Shown here piece after piece: positions 57,701-64,000 of a DNA stretch of 64,000 bases; the stretch's first letter is position 1, and the number at the start of each line of letters is the position of its first letter. The DNA comes from Colias croceus (Eukaryota > Arthropoda > Insecta > Lepidoptera > Pieridae). Made by a program: the position numbers and the translations under genes. The stretch covers positions 10,068,501 through 10,132,500 of the forward strand of contig NC_059553.1 in NCBI RefSeq assembly GCF_905220415.1. Reading direction: 5' to 3'. The notes beneath the pieces are model-generated. The model worked only from the letters and a program-made list of their open reading frames with translations. It had not been told where the DNA came from and ran no database searches.

Positions 57701-59747
57701 CACACAGGGGGCCCAAACTGGACCGCATGTACTTGAAGGTATCCCACACACACACAGGGGGCCCAAACTGGACCGCATGCACTTGAAGGTATCCCACACA
57801 CACACAGGGGGCCCAAACTGGACCGCATGCACTTGAAGGTATCCCACACACACACAGGGGGCCCAAACTGGACCGCATGCACTTGAAGGTATCCCACACA
57901 CACACACAGGGGGCCCAAACTGGACCGCATGCACTTGAAGGTATCCCACACACACACAGGGGGCCCAAACTGGACCGCATGCACTTGAAGGTATCCCACA
58001 CACACATACCCAGTGGGGCGGGGCTCGGCGTTCACGTACATTTGCGCGTACACACAAACGCACGCTCACAAACACACATACATCATCTGTCTATCGAATC
58101 GATACTATATAGGGTATATACATTATACACTGTAAGACAATGAACCGTATCATACGCAACACACACGCAAACGCACATGTACACAAACATACACATACAC
58201 TCGCAAGCAATAAATACGCAAACATACAAAGACACGCTTACCTATACGCACACGCTCACACGCACGTATAATCACAGTGGTGGTTGTGCTAATCGCTGCG
58301 CACACACAATGGTAGCCGATAATTTTAAGATTTCCCGCACGCACACAGCACGTGTCATTCGATACTGAGTACAATATAATATAATATAACGCAGTTCATT
58401 AAAGAAACGAATCTTCAATGGCGGCGCTTATCATTCCCTTTCGCTTACACACGACCGTACGGCATGCAAAAAAAAAGGAAAAAATAAAATCACTAAAATG
58501 TATTTGATTTTCCCTATGATAGTTTTTATCATAAATTTACAATGACAATAATTATAGATTTGCGAAAGTAAATAATGTTTTATTGGAATTTGACAAAATA
58601 TGTTCTTTGGGAAAAGTTTAGTATTATGGGGATTTGGTTACATTCTGTGAAACTTCTTTATGACCTTATTTTTCAAAAAATAATTTAGGTACTATAAGCA
58701 ACTTTACAGAAATACATCGAATCACGCGTGGTAGGAATAAGAAAAAGATGGCGCGTAACGGAAAAATGTTACACTAAATTTTTTTCCAACCCCGATAAAG
58801 AAGTTTCACTTCAAAAAGTTTGTCAACAAACAATTTGAAATAATTAATAAAATTATTATCCATTTACGTTATTTTTATTTTCTTTTTTGCTAACCCTATC
58901 ATACGTCAGTCGTCAGTTGGCCGCCATTGAAGATTCGTTTCTTTAATGAATCGCGTAATACAGTACAGTATCGTACAATACACTCGACCAAACATGAAAT
59001 CTCTATTTAAATAAATCTTTAAAAATCAATACAATTTTCAGGAGTGCGTAATAGAAATGTTACAAGAGATGTTCGGCGAGGACTCCGTGCCGAAGATATT
59101 CAAAGGCGACAAGTTGCATGTGGAGGTCGCTGGCAAAAGGGCAGATATCGATCTACTGTCTATGGTAAGTATTGTTGTGATAAGTAGCTAGTAGTAGTTG
59201 AAATAAGTCTTGGTAGTTTAAAGTGGAATTGGTAGTTTTTAATAGTTAGAAGGGCTTTGATTTGTTCTCAGTGGCGAGGGTGGTTTTGGTAGTGTCAGTT
59301 TTAGCAGAGTAAAGAAATTAGAATGTGTAAGTCACTGAAATAGGCAGTTCTAAATTAATACTGGTAGTCGAATTTAGTAGTTTTAGGTAGATTAATTGAA
59401 TCTAAACTACAATTATTTCTCGAAAATACTTTACTATCCAAAACAAAGCCTAAACTAGTATTTTTAGTCGAAATTACCGTTAATTGCTTAAAATTGTTCT
59501 GTATAAAAGTTAATGGTCGGCATCCCTTTTTATTAAGTTTATCAAAATCTCTTATCTCAATTACGTTACCTATAAACTCATTTTATACAACAATAGTCAA
59601 TCTATAAATAAATTAATTATTAAATAAAATAATTTCCAGGAGGTAAAAAGCGAAGACGCAAGTCTGGAACGCACGGTGCAGTCGGCCCTCACGAGACTAC
59701 ACGCGGCCCTCGCGCCGGTCAAACCGCCGCCATTGCCCACGTGCTGA
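42774..59747 (+). CDS. Cpsf73: CPSF3 (CPSF73), pre-mRNA 3'-end endonuclease
   Basis: Sixteen exons: 42774-42847, 43037-43100, 43183-43280, 43521-43649, 43984-44161, 44533-44622, 45555-45705, 46741-46916, 51515-51644, 52079-52254, 52731-52871, 54085-54193, 54735-54919, 56566-56688, 59042-59164, 59640-59747. Total 684 aa, equal to human CPSF3. Metallo-beta-lactamase/beta-CASP nuclease motifs are all present: HFHLDH (79-84), His166 in AGHVLGA, Asp187 in YTGDFSRQ, His404 in FSAHTDYQ and His426 in LVHGEQNEM. The C-terminal domain follows from about residue 505. It cuts pre-mRNA after the poly(A) signal and histone pre-mRNA. Exon 2 ends in a GC donor (ATG|GCAAGT). Exon 11 and exon 14 3' ends are tandemly amplified (separate entries). 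DHCR24 lies inside intron 8. Confidence 0.97.
45270..45467. mobile_element. 198-bp MITE in CPSF3 intron 6
   Basis: Ends CATAGGTTACACGCTTAGTC... and inverted GACTGAGCGTGTAACCTATG; the arms extend to about 45 bp (ggcgtcagttcagtccatca). Interior is also partly self-complementary. Confidence 0.75.
46453..46692. mobile_element. 240-bp element with 'aaccgacttcaaa' ends, CPSF3 intron 7
   Basis: Left end aaccgacttcaaa and right end tttgaggtcggtt are inverted. The sequence ends in the 'cctcctcctttttttgaggt' type tail that I know as a common lepidopteran repeat. It stops 48 bp before exon 8, so its poly-T may serve as the polypyrimidine tract region. Confidence 0.6.
46962..47165 (+). repeat. Retroelement tail, family B relative
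   Basis: 'ctagtcgcacgcggtttcac' start, 'cttgaattactctttcta' and 'taagcatacagatgg' middle. In CPSF3 intron 8. Confidence 0.5.
47455..50011 (-). CDS. DHCR24: DHCR24, delta(24)-sterol reductase, nested in CPSF3 intron 8
   Basis: Exons 49823-50011, 49024-49291 and 47455-48605 (phases 0 and 1) give 535 aa (human about 516). A membrane anchor is near the N-terminus (FVVCAFCLPASFLFTLILRI, residues about 20-40). The FAD-binding PCMH domain follows (IPIPLYDILELDETAMTVRV, VEPMVTIGDITEFLIPKGYS, ATLGGLAFGTGMSTHSHKAG, GDGSLVTATADNEYSDLY), then the conserved C-terminus (FTTTPGVRAYTFTKQVFQDI, RAEGAFPHLYDKVKPEIDVF). It reduces the 24(25) double bond of sterols at the endoplasmic reticulum. In plant-feeding Lepidoptera this is the last step of turning phytosterols into cholesterol (established). 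ATG context is gacgccaccATGA. All of it lies inside an intron of CPSF3 on the other strand. Confidence 0.96.
48805..49000 (+). repeat. Retroelement-like fragment in DHCR24 intron 2
   Basis: 'aatattataaagctgaagtg', 'gaacgcgctaatctcaggaa' and 'gcagagcgcagccagtcct' mark an interspersed tail in the style of families A and B. Present once in the window. Confidence 0.4.
49367..49545 (+). repeat. Retroelement tail, family B
   Basis: 'cgcacgcggcttcgcctgct' to 'gcgactttgttttgttctat', in DHCR24 intron 1. Confidence 0.65.
50020..50610 (-). promoter_or_regulatory. DHCR24 leader intron (inferred)
   Basis: An acceptor (cttttttcag, 50020-50021) precedes the start codon by 8 nt, and a good donor (atgtaag|gtaagt, near 50598) lies upstream, so a short untranslated first exon probably ends there. 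The family A repeat 50160-50345 is inside this intron. Confidence 0.4.
50160..50345 (+). repeat. Retroelement tail, family A
   Basis: 'ctagcggtccgccccggctt' to 'ttcattttaatatatacaat'. A mirror copy is 7747-7917. Confidence 0.7.
50710..50873. mobile_element. 164-bp foldback element
   Basis: Arms agctagcgcgcaagagcaac...tcccatcaact are inverted at the right (agttgatgggag...gcgcgctagct) with few differences, about 60 bp each. Upstream of DHCR24, in the CPSF3 intron. Confidence 0.75.
52428..52617. mobile_element. Interspersed element with inverted ends, CPSF3 intron 10
   Basis: 'gacgtgacaacgtctta' (about 52440) is inverted as 'taagacgttgtcacgtt' (about 52587). The middle, rich in 'gcgttacctcgctctgagg', resembles repeats I know from Lepidoptera; family unknown. 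Confidence 0.45.
52754..53277 (+). repeat. 4 x 131-bp tandem amplification of the CPSF3 exon 11 end and its donor
   Basis: Units start at 52754, 52885, 53016 and 53147, apparently identical. Each contains the last 118 nt of exon 11 (cgagatgtcccgcctgaagg ... gataagactgccaag), the donor AAG|GTATAG and a few intron bases (tgctat). The boundary word ACGAG is shared by exon (gaACGAG) and intron (atACGAG), a likely microhomology. Copies 2-4 lack an acceptor and polypyrimidine tract. Reading past the first donor gives AAG GTA TAG, an immediate stop. Confidence 0.95.
53300..53510 (+). repeat. Retroelement tail with CAGA microsatellite end
   Basis: 'ctagctttccacccgcgcgt' start, 'gggataaaacctatcctatg' middle, 'cagacagacagacaga' then 'cgcatttataatattagta' at the end. 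Related to 16075-16290. Confidence 0.65.
53865..54045 (-). repeat. Retroelement tail, family A, inverted
   Basis: 'tatatataaaaatgaaaccc' to 'ccacgggcgaatccagggcg'. Ends 40 bp before CPSF3 exon 12. Confidence 0.7.
55943..56115 (+). repeat. Retroelement tail, family A
   Basis: 'ctagcggtccgccccggctt' to 'ttgatttttatatatataaa', the most intact copy, inside the composite block. Confidence 0.7.
56255..56448. repeat. ~85-bp-arm hairpin with 6-nt loop
   Basis: Left arm 56262-56345 and right arm 56352-56440 are nearly perfect inverse copies separated by gtatta. It ends about 118 bp before CPSF3 exon 14. Confidence 0.8.
56661..58012 (+). repeat. 27 x 50-bp array of the CPSF3 exon 14 end and its donor
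   Basis: The first unit begins inside exon 14 (gcccaaactggaccgcatgc, acttgaag|gtatcccacaca, cacacagggg). Unit 1 holds the real donor at 56689. Units repeat every 50 bp to about 57962, with one 2-bp CA expansion after unit 25. Every unit keeps AAG|GTATCC. Variants: gcatgc versus gcttgc (the latter in units 2, 4, 5, 7, 9 and 12), cacaaactg in unit 7, ctgac in unit 15, aatttg in unit 16, catgtac in unit 22. Units 17-27 are almost uniform. Reading past the first donor meets TGA in unit 2. The three long cysteine-rich minus-strand frames here arise because a 50-bp stop-free unit keeps all frames open. Confidence 0.97.
58013..58345 (+). repeat. CA-rich low-complexity stretch
   Basis: Degenerate (CA)n with 'cacacgcaaacgcacat', 'cacaaacatacacatacac' and 'acgcacacgctcacacgcac'. 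It follows the 50-bp array in intron 14 and likely arose from the same CA tract. Confidence 0.7.
58395..58950. mobile_element. 556-bp element with perfect 30-bp inverted ends
   Basis: ttcattaaagaaacgaatct at 58395 extends to 30 bp (…tcaatggcgg) and is exactly inverted at 58921-58950. No transposase. It carries a second MITE inside (58643-58812). CPSF3 intron 14. No clean target duplication seen. Confidence 0.85.
58643..58812. mobile_element. Nested MITE, 'gaagtgaaacttct' family, copy 1
   Basis: Matches 60373-60538 along its length (ccttatttttcaaaaaataa, aatcacgcgtggtagg, aaaaatgttacactaaattt) and ends in inverted 'tgaaacttcttta' / 'aaagaagtttca'. Confidence 0.75.
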
Positions 59748-59785
59748 CACGAGATTTAGCTGTGAAATTGTGTATTTTGTTATGG

Positions 59786-59791
59786 AATAAA
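59786..59791 (+). terminator. Polyadenylation signal of CPSF3
   Basis: AATAAA 39 nt after the stop codon, followed by T- and GT-rich sequence (atcattttttgtgattattg), a good cleavage context. Confidence 0.7.
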
Positions 59792-59846
59792 TCATTTTTT
59801 GTGATTATTGAGTTTTATTTGGGGTCTAAGATCGATAGTTAATTTT

Positions 59847-60068
59847 TTAGGATCGGCGCAGACGTGGCAGAGCGCAGTGCAGTGCATTTTTCATTTTCGT
59901 ATTATTATCTGCATTGTCCTCATTAAAATAATATTCAAAAGCGCAGTGCGCTGCCTTTCTTGTGACACTTCGATGCTCCTCGGGATTTAATTTGTTATTT
60001 GATTTTGAATATCATTTGACCATGAAAAATGCACTGCGCTGCGCTCCGCCATGTCTACGCCGACCTAA
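59847..60068. mobile_element. 222-bp MITE
   Basis: Ends ttaggatcggcgcagacgtg...gcagtgcatttttca and inverted (gaaaaatgcactgcgctgcg...cgccgacctaa), about 45 bp arms with several mismatches. Directly after the CPSF3 3' end. Confidence 0.7.
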
Positions 60069-60372
60069 AGAATGTATTTGACGGTTTTCGAATTTGACTA
60101 TAATTGTAAATATTTTATTTTTCAAAGCCATTGTAAATTTCAATTGTTTATTGATCAAGTGTGTGTATGGATGTTCTTCGAACTATCGTTTGTGGTTCAT
60201 TACAAACATTTACAAATTAAATGCATAAGGATTAAGTACCTCATGATAATTATAAACAATATTTTTCTGAATAAATGATTTTTGTGTATACACTTTGTTT
60301 CATTTCAAAAGCATATACAATGATCAAGCAACAATATTTTTAATGTGTGCGTGTACTCGTGTACACACGTAA

Positions 60373-60538
60373 GAAGTGAAACTTCTTTATGACCTTATTT
60401 TTCAAAAAATAATTTATTATATGAAACTTTACAGAAATACGTCGCGAATCACGCGTGGTAGGGATAAGAAAAAGATGACGCGTAACGAAAAATGTTACAC
60501 TAAATTTTTTTCTAACCCCGATATAGAAGTTTCACTTC
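60373..60538. mobile_element. 166-bp MITE, 'gaagtgaaacttct' family, copy 2
   Basis: Perfectly inverted ends gaagtgaaacttct / agaagtttcacttc; interior matches the copy nested at 58643-58812. Confidence 0.8.
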
Positions 60539-61566
60539 AATAAAGTACATAACTATAATACGTAGAAGGTGACCTAGTCCTGACGCTTCTGTTCGTAATC
60601 GTACTTTAGGTAGGTACATAGGTTTACGGTTATGTGTTATGGCCAAATTCATGTTTAAGGAAGGAATTGTATTTTTTTTATTTAGAGAATAAAAGTCCAT
60701 TTTCTAATTCATTTCAATATTCAATTTATCGCTAATCACTAGATAGTCTTCCAATACGTATTTATCTCTCTTTCATGCTTTTTAATGCTAGGTTTCTGTG
60801 GCAAAGTGTGTTGTCATTTCCCTACATGTAGTGATGTAATATATCTGTTAAATTTCTATTTATTCAATAAATCAGTCCAAACTCCAAAGCATTCATCAGT
60901 TCAGTAAGCGGTAATATTATTTCTATTGAGAGGATTTTAATTATATTTTGGGAATCACTAGTCTGTCTTCTCATCGAAATGTATAGGTAATAGCTATTTT
61001 GTAAAAGTTACATTTCGTTGTATTTACTATTTATGTTTAAATAATTAAATTATAAAATTAAAATATTTGTATGCCAATTGTTGGCGAATTGTGCGGACGA
61101 AAAATTTATTATAACTTTGTAACCACAATTCATACAAATAAATTTTCATTTCATTTCATTATGTCCATGTACGTGTGATTAAAAAATTGACATTCCAAGA
61201 TTGAGGTATAAAAATATTCATGCCTATGTAATTTCTAGTTATGAGTTTAAATATTAAACCATATTTGAGGTTAGGAAACGTACTTATTTAAAAAAAAATG
61301 TTTACATCGTGTTCCAGTTAGTTTTGAATTTTACGAAAAAATAAAAACAAAATTAAACATAAGTCTTTATTTACAACAGTCTTTACATATATTCTTAAAA
61401 ACTATAAACCACTTCAAACTTCAAGAACTTTCGTCGAAATTGGATTAGTAGCTACTCCAGGTATTCATTTCATTTCCTCTTTTTAGAACAACATCATCTC
61501 TGAATCTTATCGAATCCCACTGTATCCCACATCGAATCCCACTCTATATGGGATCTGTATGGGATT
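60539..61566. other. Intergenic between CPSF3 and GTF2H4 3' ends
   Basis: No exon. An 'aaataaattttcatttcatt' stretch near 61137 may be a LINE tail. GTF2H4 3' untranslated sequence probably covers about 61350-61566, where 'aagtctttatttacaac' at 61361 carries an AATAAA-complement. Confidence 0.4.
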
Positions 61567-62201
61567 CTACGAGCTCTTAGAGTATCGTTTCCAGAACTTC
61601 TTGACATCATCGTGTCCCGGCTTAGTGACCACCATAGTTCGAGTTCGTTCGTTCTGCCAACTCAACACGCCCTGTTGTTTAGCGTAATCACGCAGTACTA
61701 CGAAGTCGGCCTGCAATTGAAGATTTATTTAAAATTTATGGCGAAACACTTACAAAATACAACACCTATTTCAGGGACATGTATGATTAAGATGTTCGTA
61801 AGATCGCAAACATCGAAGATCATAAAAAATAACTAAACTTTTTGAATAAAGTAATAAATTATGTTTTTAAACACTCTAAAACATAAAAAAAACCCCTAAG
61901 CGTTAAAAAGAGTTATCCCTGCAAAGTAAACTTCATCCAAATCAACAGTTTTCGTAACGATAAAATTTTATGAAAATTTAATTTGTCAGCTGATATTAAA
62001 AAAACAATCAAAAAATTTAAACGAAAAAGAAAAACTTTTAAATTTGCATCAACCCTTCACCTGCGACAAAAATTGGTTATACACCACTCCATCGATATAC
62101 GTGAATCTGTTCCTCTCGCTCTCCCATAACCTAACTTGATCCACCACAGTGGGGGGAAGCACTGACGTTGTTCTTATCCCACCCGTTTCCGTTTTTAACA
62201 T
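61567..62201 (-). CDS. GTF2H4: TFIIH subunit p52 (GTF2H4/Tfb2), last two exons
   Basis: Exons 62061-62201 (47 codons) and 61567-61710 (47 codons plus stop), GT-AG, phase 0. The joined C-terminus reads ...TVVDQVRLWESERNRFTYID, GVVYNQFLSQADFVVLRDYA, then MVVTKPGHDDVKKFWKRYSK, matching the conserved p52 C-terminal domain (dimerises with p8 and regulates the XPB helicase in transcription and nucleotide excision repair). Upstream exons are beyond the window; the intron before these exons contains the 50-bp satellite. Convergent with CPSF3. Confidence 0.9.
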
Positions 62202-62341
62202 CTAAAATACAGAGAAAAATAATATTTAATTAGAAGACAAATATTATATTCTTATAAAAGGGGTGAATAAACCAGTTATTAATAAGAGAGAATGCTGATG
62301 CACAGCAGCAAACAGCGATTTTACAAAGACGAATTATTTAT

Positions 62342-64000
62342 AGACGTAGACATGCTCTGTTATATACAGCTGCTGACTTACCATTTATATACGTAGACAT
62401 GCTCTGAAGTTATATACAGCTGCTGACAGATGAGTAATACACGTAGACATGCTCTGTAGTTATATACAGCTGCTAACATACCAGTTATACACGTAGACAT
62501 GATCTGTCGTTATATACAGCTGCTGACGGATGAGTTATTCACGTAGACATGCTCTGTAGTTATATACAGCTGCTGACATACCAGTTATACACGTAGACAT
62601 GATCTGTCGTTATATACAGCTGCTGACGGATGAGTTATTCACGTAGACATGCTCTGTAGTTATATACAGCTGCTGACATACCAGTTATACACGTAAACAT
62701 GCTCTGTAGTTATATACAGCTGCTGACGTACCAGTTATACACGTAGACATGCTTTGTTGTTATATACAGCTGCTGACAGATGAGTTATACACGTAGACAT
62801 GCTCTGTAGTTATATACAGCTGCTGACATACCAGTCATACACGTAGACATGCTCTGTACTTATATACAGCTGCTGACATACCAGTTATACACGAAGACAT
62901 GCTTTGTAGTTAGATACAGCTGCTGACAGATGAGTAATACACGTAGACATGCTCTGTAGTTATATACAGCTGCTGACGGATGAGTTATACACGTAGACAT
63001 GCTCTGTAGTTATATACAGCTGCTGACATACCAGTTACACACGTAGACATGCTCTGTAGTTATATACAGCTGCTGACGTACCAGTTATACACGTAGACAT
63101 GCTTTGTTGTTATATAGAGCTGCTGACAGATAAGTTATACACGTAGACACTAGACATGCTCTGTAGTTATATACAGCTGCTGACATACCAGTTATACACG
63201 TAGACATGCTCTGTACTTATATACAGCTGCTGACATACCAGTTATACACGTAGACATGCTATGTAGTTAGATACAGCTGCTGACAGATGAGTAATACACG
63301 TAGACATGCTCTGTAGTTAAATACAGCTGCTGACGGATGAGTTATACACGTAGACATGCTCTGTAGTTATATACAGCTGCTGACATACCAGTTACACACG
63401 TTGACATGCTCTGTAGTTATATACAGCTACTGACATACCAGTTATACACGTAGAGATGCTCTGTAGTTATATACAGCTGCTGACGGATGAGTTATTCACG
63501 TAGACATGCTCTGTAGTTATATACAGCTGCTGACATACCATTTATACACGTAGACATGCTCTGTAGTTATATACAGCTGCTGACGTACCAGTTATACACG
63601 TAGACATGCTTTGTTGTTATATACAGCTACTGACAGATGAGTTATACACGTAGACATGCTCTGTAGTTATATACAGCTGCTGACATACCAGTTATACACG
63701 TAGACATGCTCTGTACTTATATACAGCTGCTGACATACCAGTTATACACGTAGACATGCTCTGTAGTTATATACAGCTACTGACATACCAGTTATACACG
63801 TAGACATGCTCTGTAGTTATATACAGCTGCTGACGGATGAGTTATACACGTAGACATGCTCTGTAGTTATATACAGCTGCTGACATACCAGTTATACACG
63901 TTGACATGCTCTGTAGTTAGATACAGCTGCTGACAGATGAGTTATACACGTAGACATGCTCTGTAGTTATATACAGCTGCTGACATACCAGTTACACACG
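62342..64000. repeat. 50-bp satellite array with higher-order pattern, cut by the window end
   Basis: Monomer: acgtagacatgctctgtagt, tatatacagctgctgacata, ccagttatac. About 33 copies. Alternate forms 'gacataccagtta' and 'gacRgatgagtta' are interspersed. Marker variants recur in blocks: gctttgttgt at 62751, 63101 and about 63608, each followed 100 bp later by ctgtactt, so blocks of about 350-500 bp were copied. One unit near 63148 has a 9-bp insertion (tagacactagacatg). It lies in a GTF2H4 intron and shares no sequence with the CPSF3 50-bp array. Confidence 0.95.

Noticed and set aside
56456..58075. Three overlapping minus-strand open frames of 488-539 aa rich in repeated CVCGIPSSACGP-type words
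   Set aside because: They are an effect of a stop-free 50-bp unit read in all three frames across the CPSF3 donor array; no start, splice or family support.
58177..58374. Thr/His-rich plus and Val/Cys-rich minus frames
   Set aside because: CA-rich low-complexity DNA in an intron.
62342..64000. CRISPR-like array because of regular 50-bp spacing
   Set aside because: There are no unique spacers; the whole 50 bp repeats, and the genome is a eukaryote's.

Overview
The window looks like a lepidopteran (moth or butterfly) nuclear genome. It is AT-rich, its genes are built of short exons with GT-AG introns, and it carries many copies of small interspersed elements whose ends read like 'ccgc..cggcttcgcccg', which I know from lepidopteran genomes. 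No bacterial, viral or CRISPR features were seen. All gene models below were built by hand from splice sites, reading phase and family knowledge; no search was run.

Layout, left to right. (1) 1-4.8 kb: the 5' end of Eps15 (minus), whose intron holds a 1.45-kb inverted-repeat transposon and two inverted retroelement tails. (2) 5.2-11.6 kb: two divergent glutathione S-transferase genes separated by a piggyBac-like TTAA element; the second has a 4-nt tandem splice donor matching two alternative last exons. (3) 12.7-14.0 kb: an intronless CCDC50 homologue ending in a polybasic stretch plus a CaaX-like CKIQ. (4) 14-20.8 kb: a gene-poor repeat field with hairpins, a large inverted repeat, two tRNA-like sequences and an 846-bp hAT element with a perfect 8-bp target duplication. 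(5) 20.9-28.6 kb: DNAJC2 (zuotin/MPP11, minus) and pyroglutamyl-peptidase I (plus), divergent, with two copies of a 1.1-1.2 kb element, one between the genes and one inside the second. (6) 28.6-32.9 kb: a 1.92-kb element with inverted ends, 8-bp target duplication and a THAP-like relic, then a MITE packed with TATCGATA. (7) 32.9-34.9 kb: ribosomal protein S9 (minus) with a TOP-type leader. (8) 36.1-42.3 kb: KRI1 (minus, 11 exons). (9) 42.8-59.7 kb: CPSF3/CPSF73 (plus, 16 exons, 684 aa), head to head with KRI1 across 484 bp. Intron 8 contains a complete DHCR24 gene on the opposite strand. (10) 61.6-64 kb: the last two exons of TFIIH p52 (GTF2H4, minus), then a 50-bp satellite running off the window.

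The genes are mostly housekeeping: mRNA 3'-end cleavage (CPSF3), ribosome biogenesis and translation (KRI1, RpS9, DNAJC2) and transcription/repair (GTF2H4). The rest cover detoxification (two GSTs), endocytosis and ubiquitin-linked signalling (Eps15, CCDC50), peptide turnover (PGPI) and sterol metabolism (DHCR24). I see no dedicated shared pathway; the KRI1/CPSF3 pair could share a promoter.

The most unusual structure is in CPSF3. In two separate exons the 3' end of the exon, its 5' splice site and the start of the intron have been tandemly amplified: 4 x 131 bp at exon 11 and 27 x 50 bp at exon 14. Every extra copy keeps the donor site, yet using any donor but the first would add an in-frame stop. 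The mRNA 3'-end endonuclease gene therefore carries arrays of decoy-like splice donors. Whether this is regulatory, tolerated or partly an assembly effect is open.
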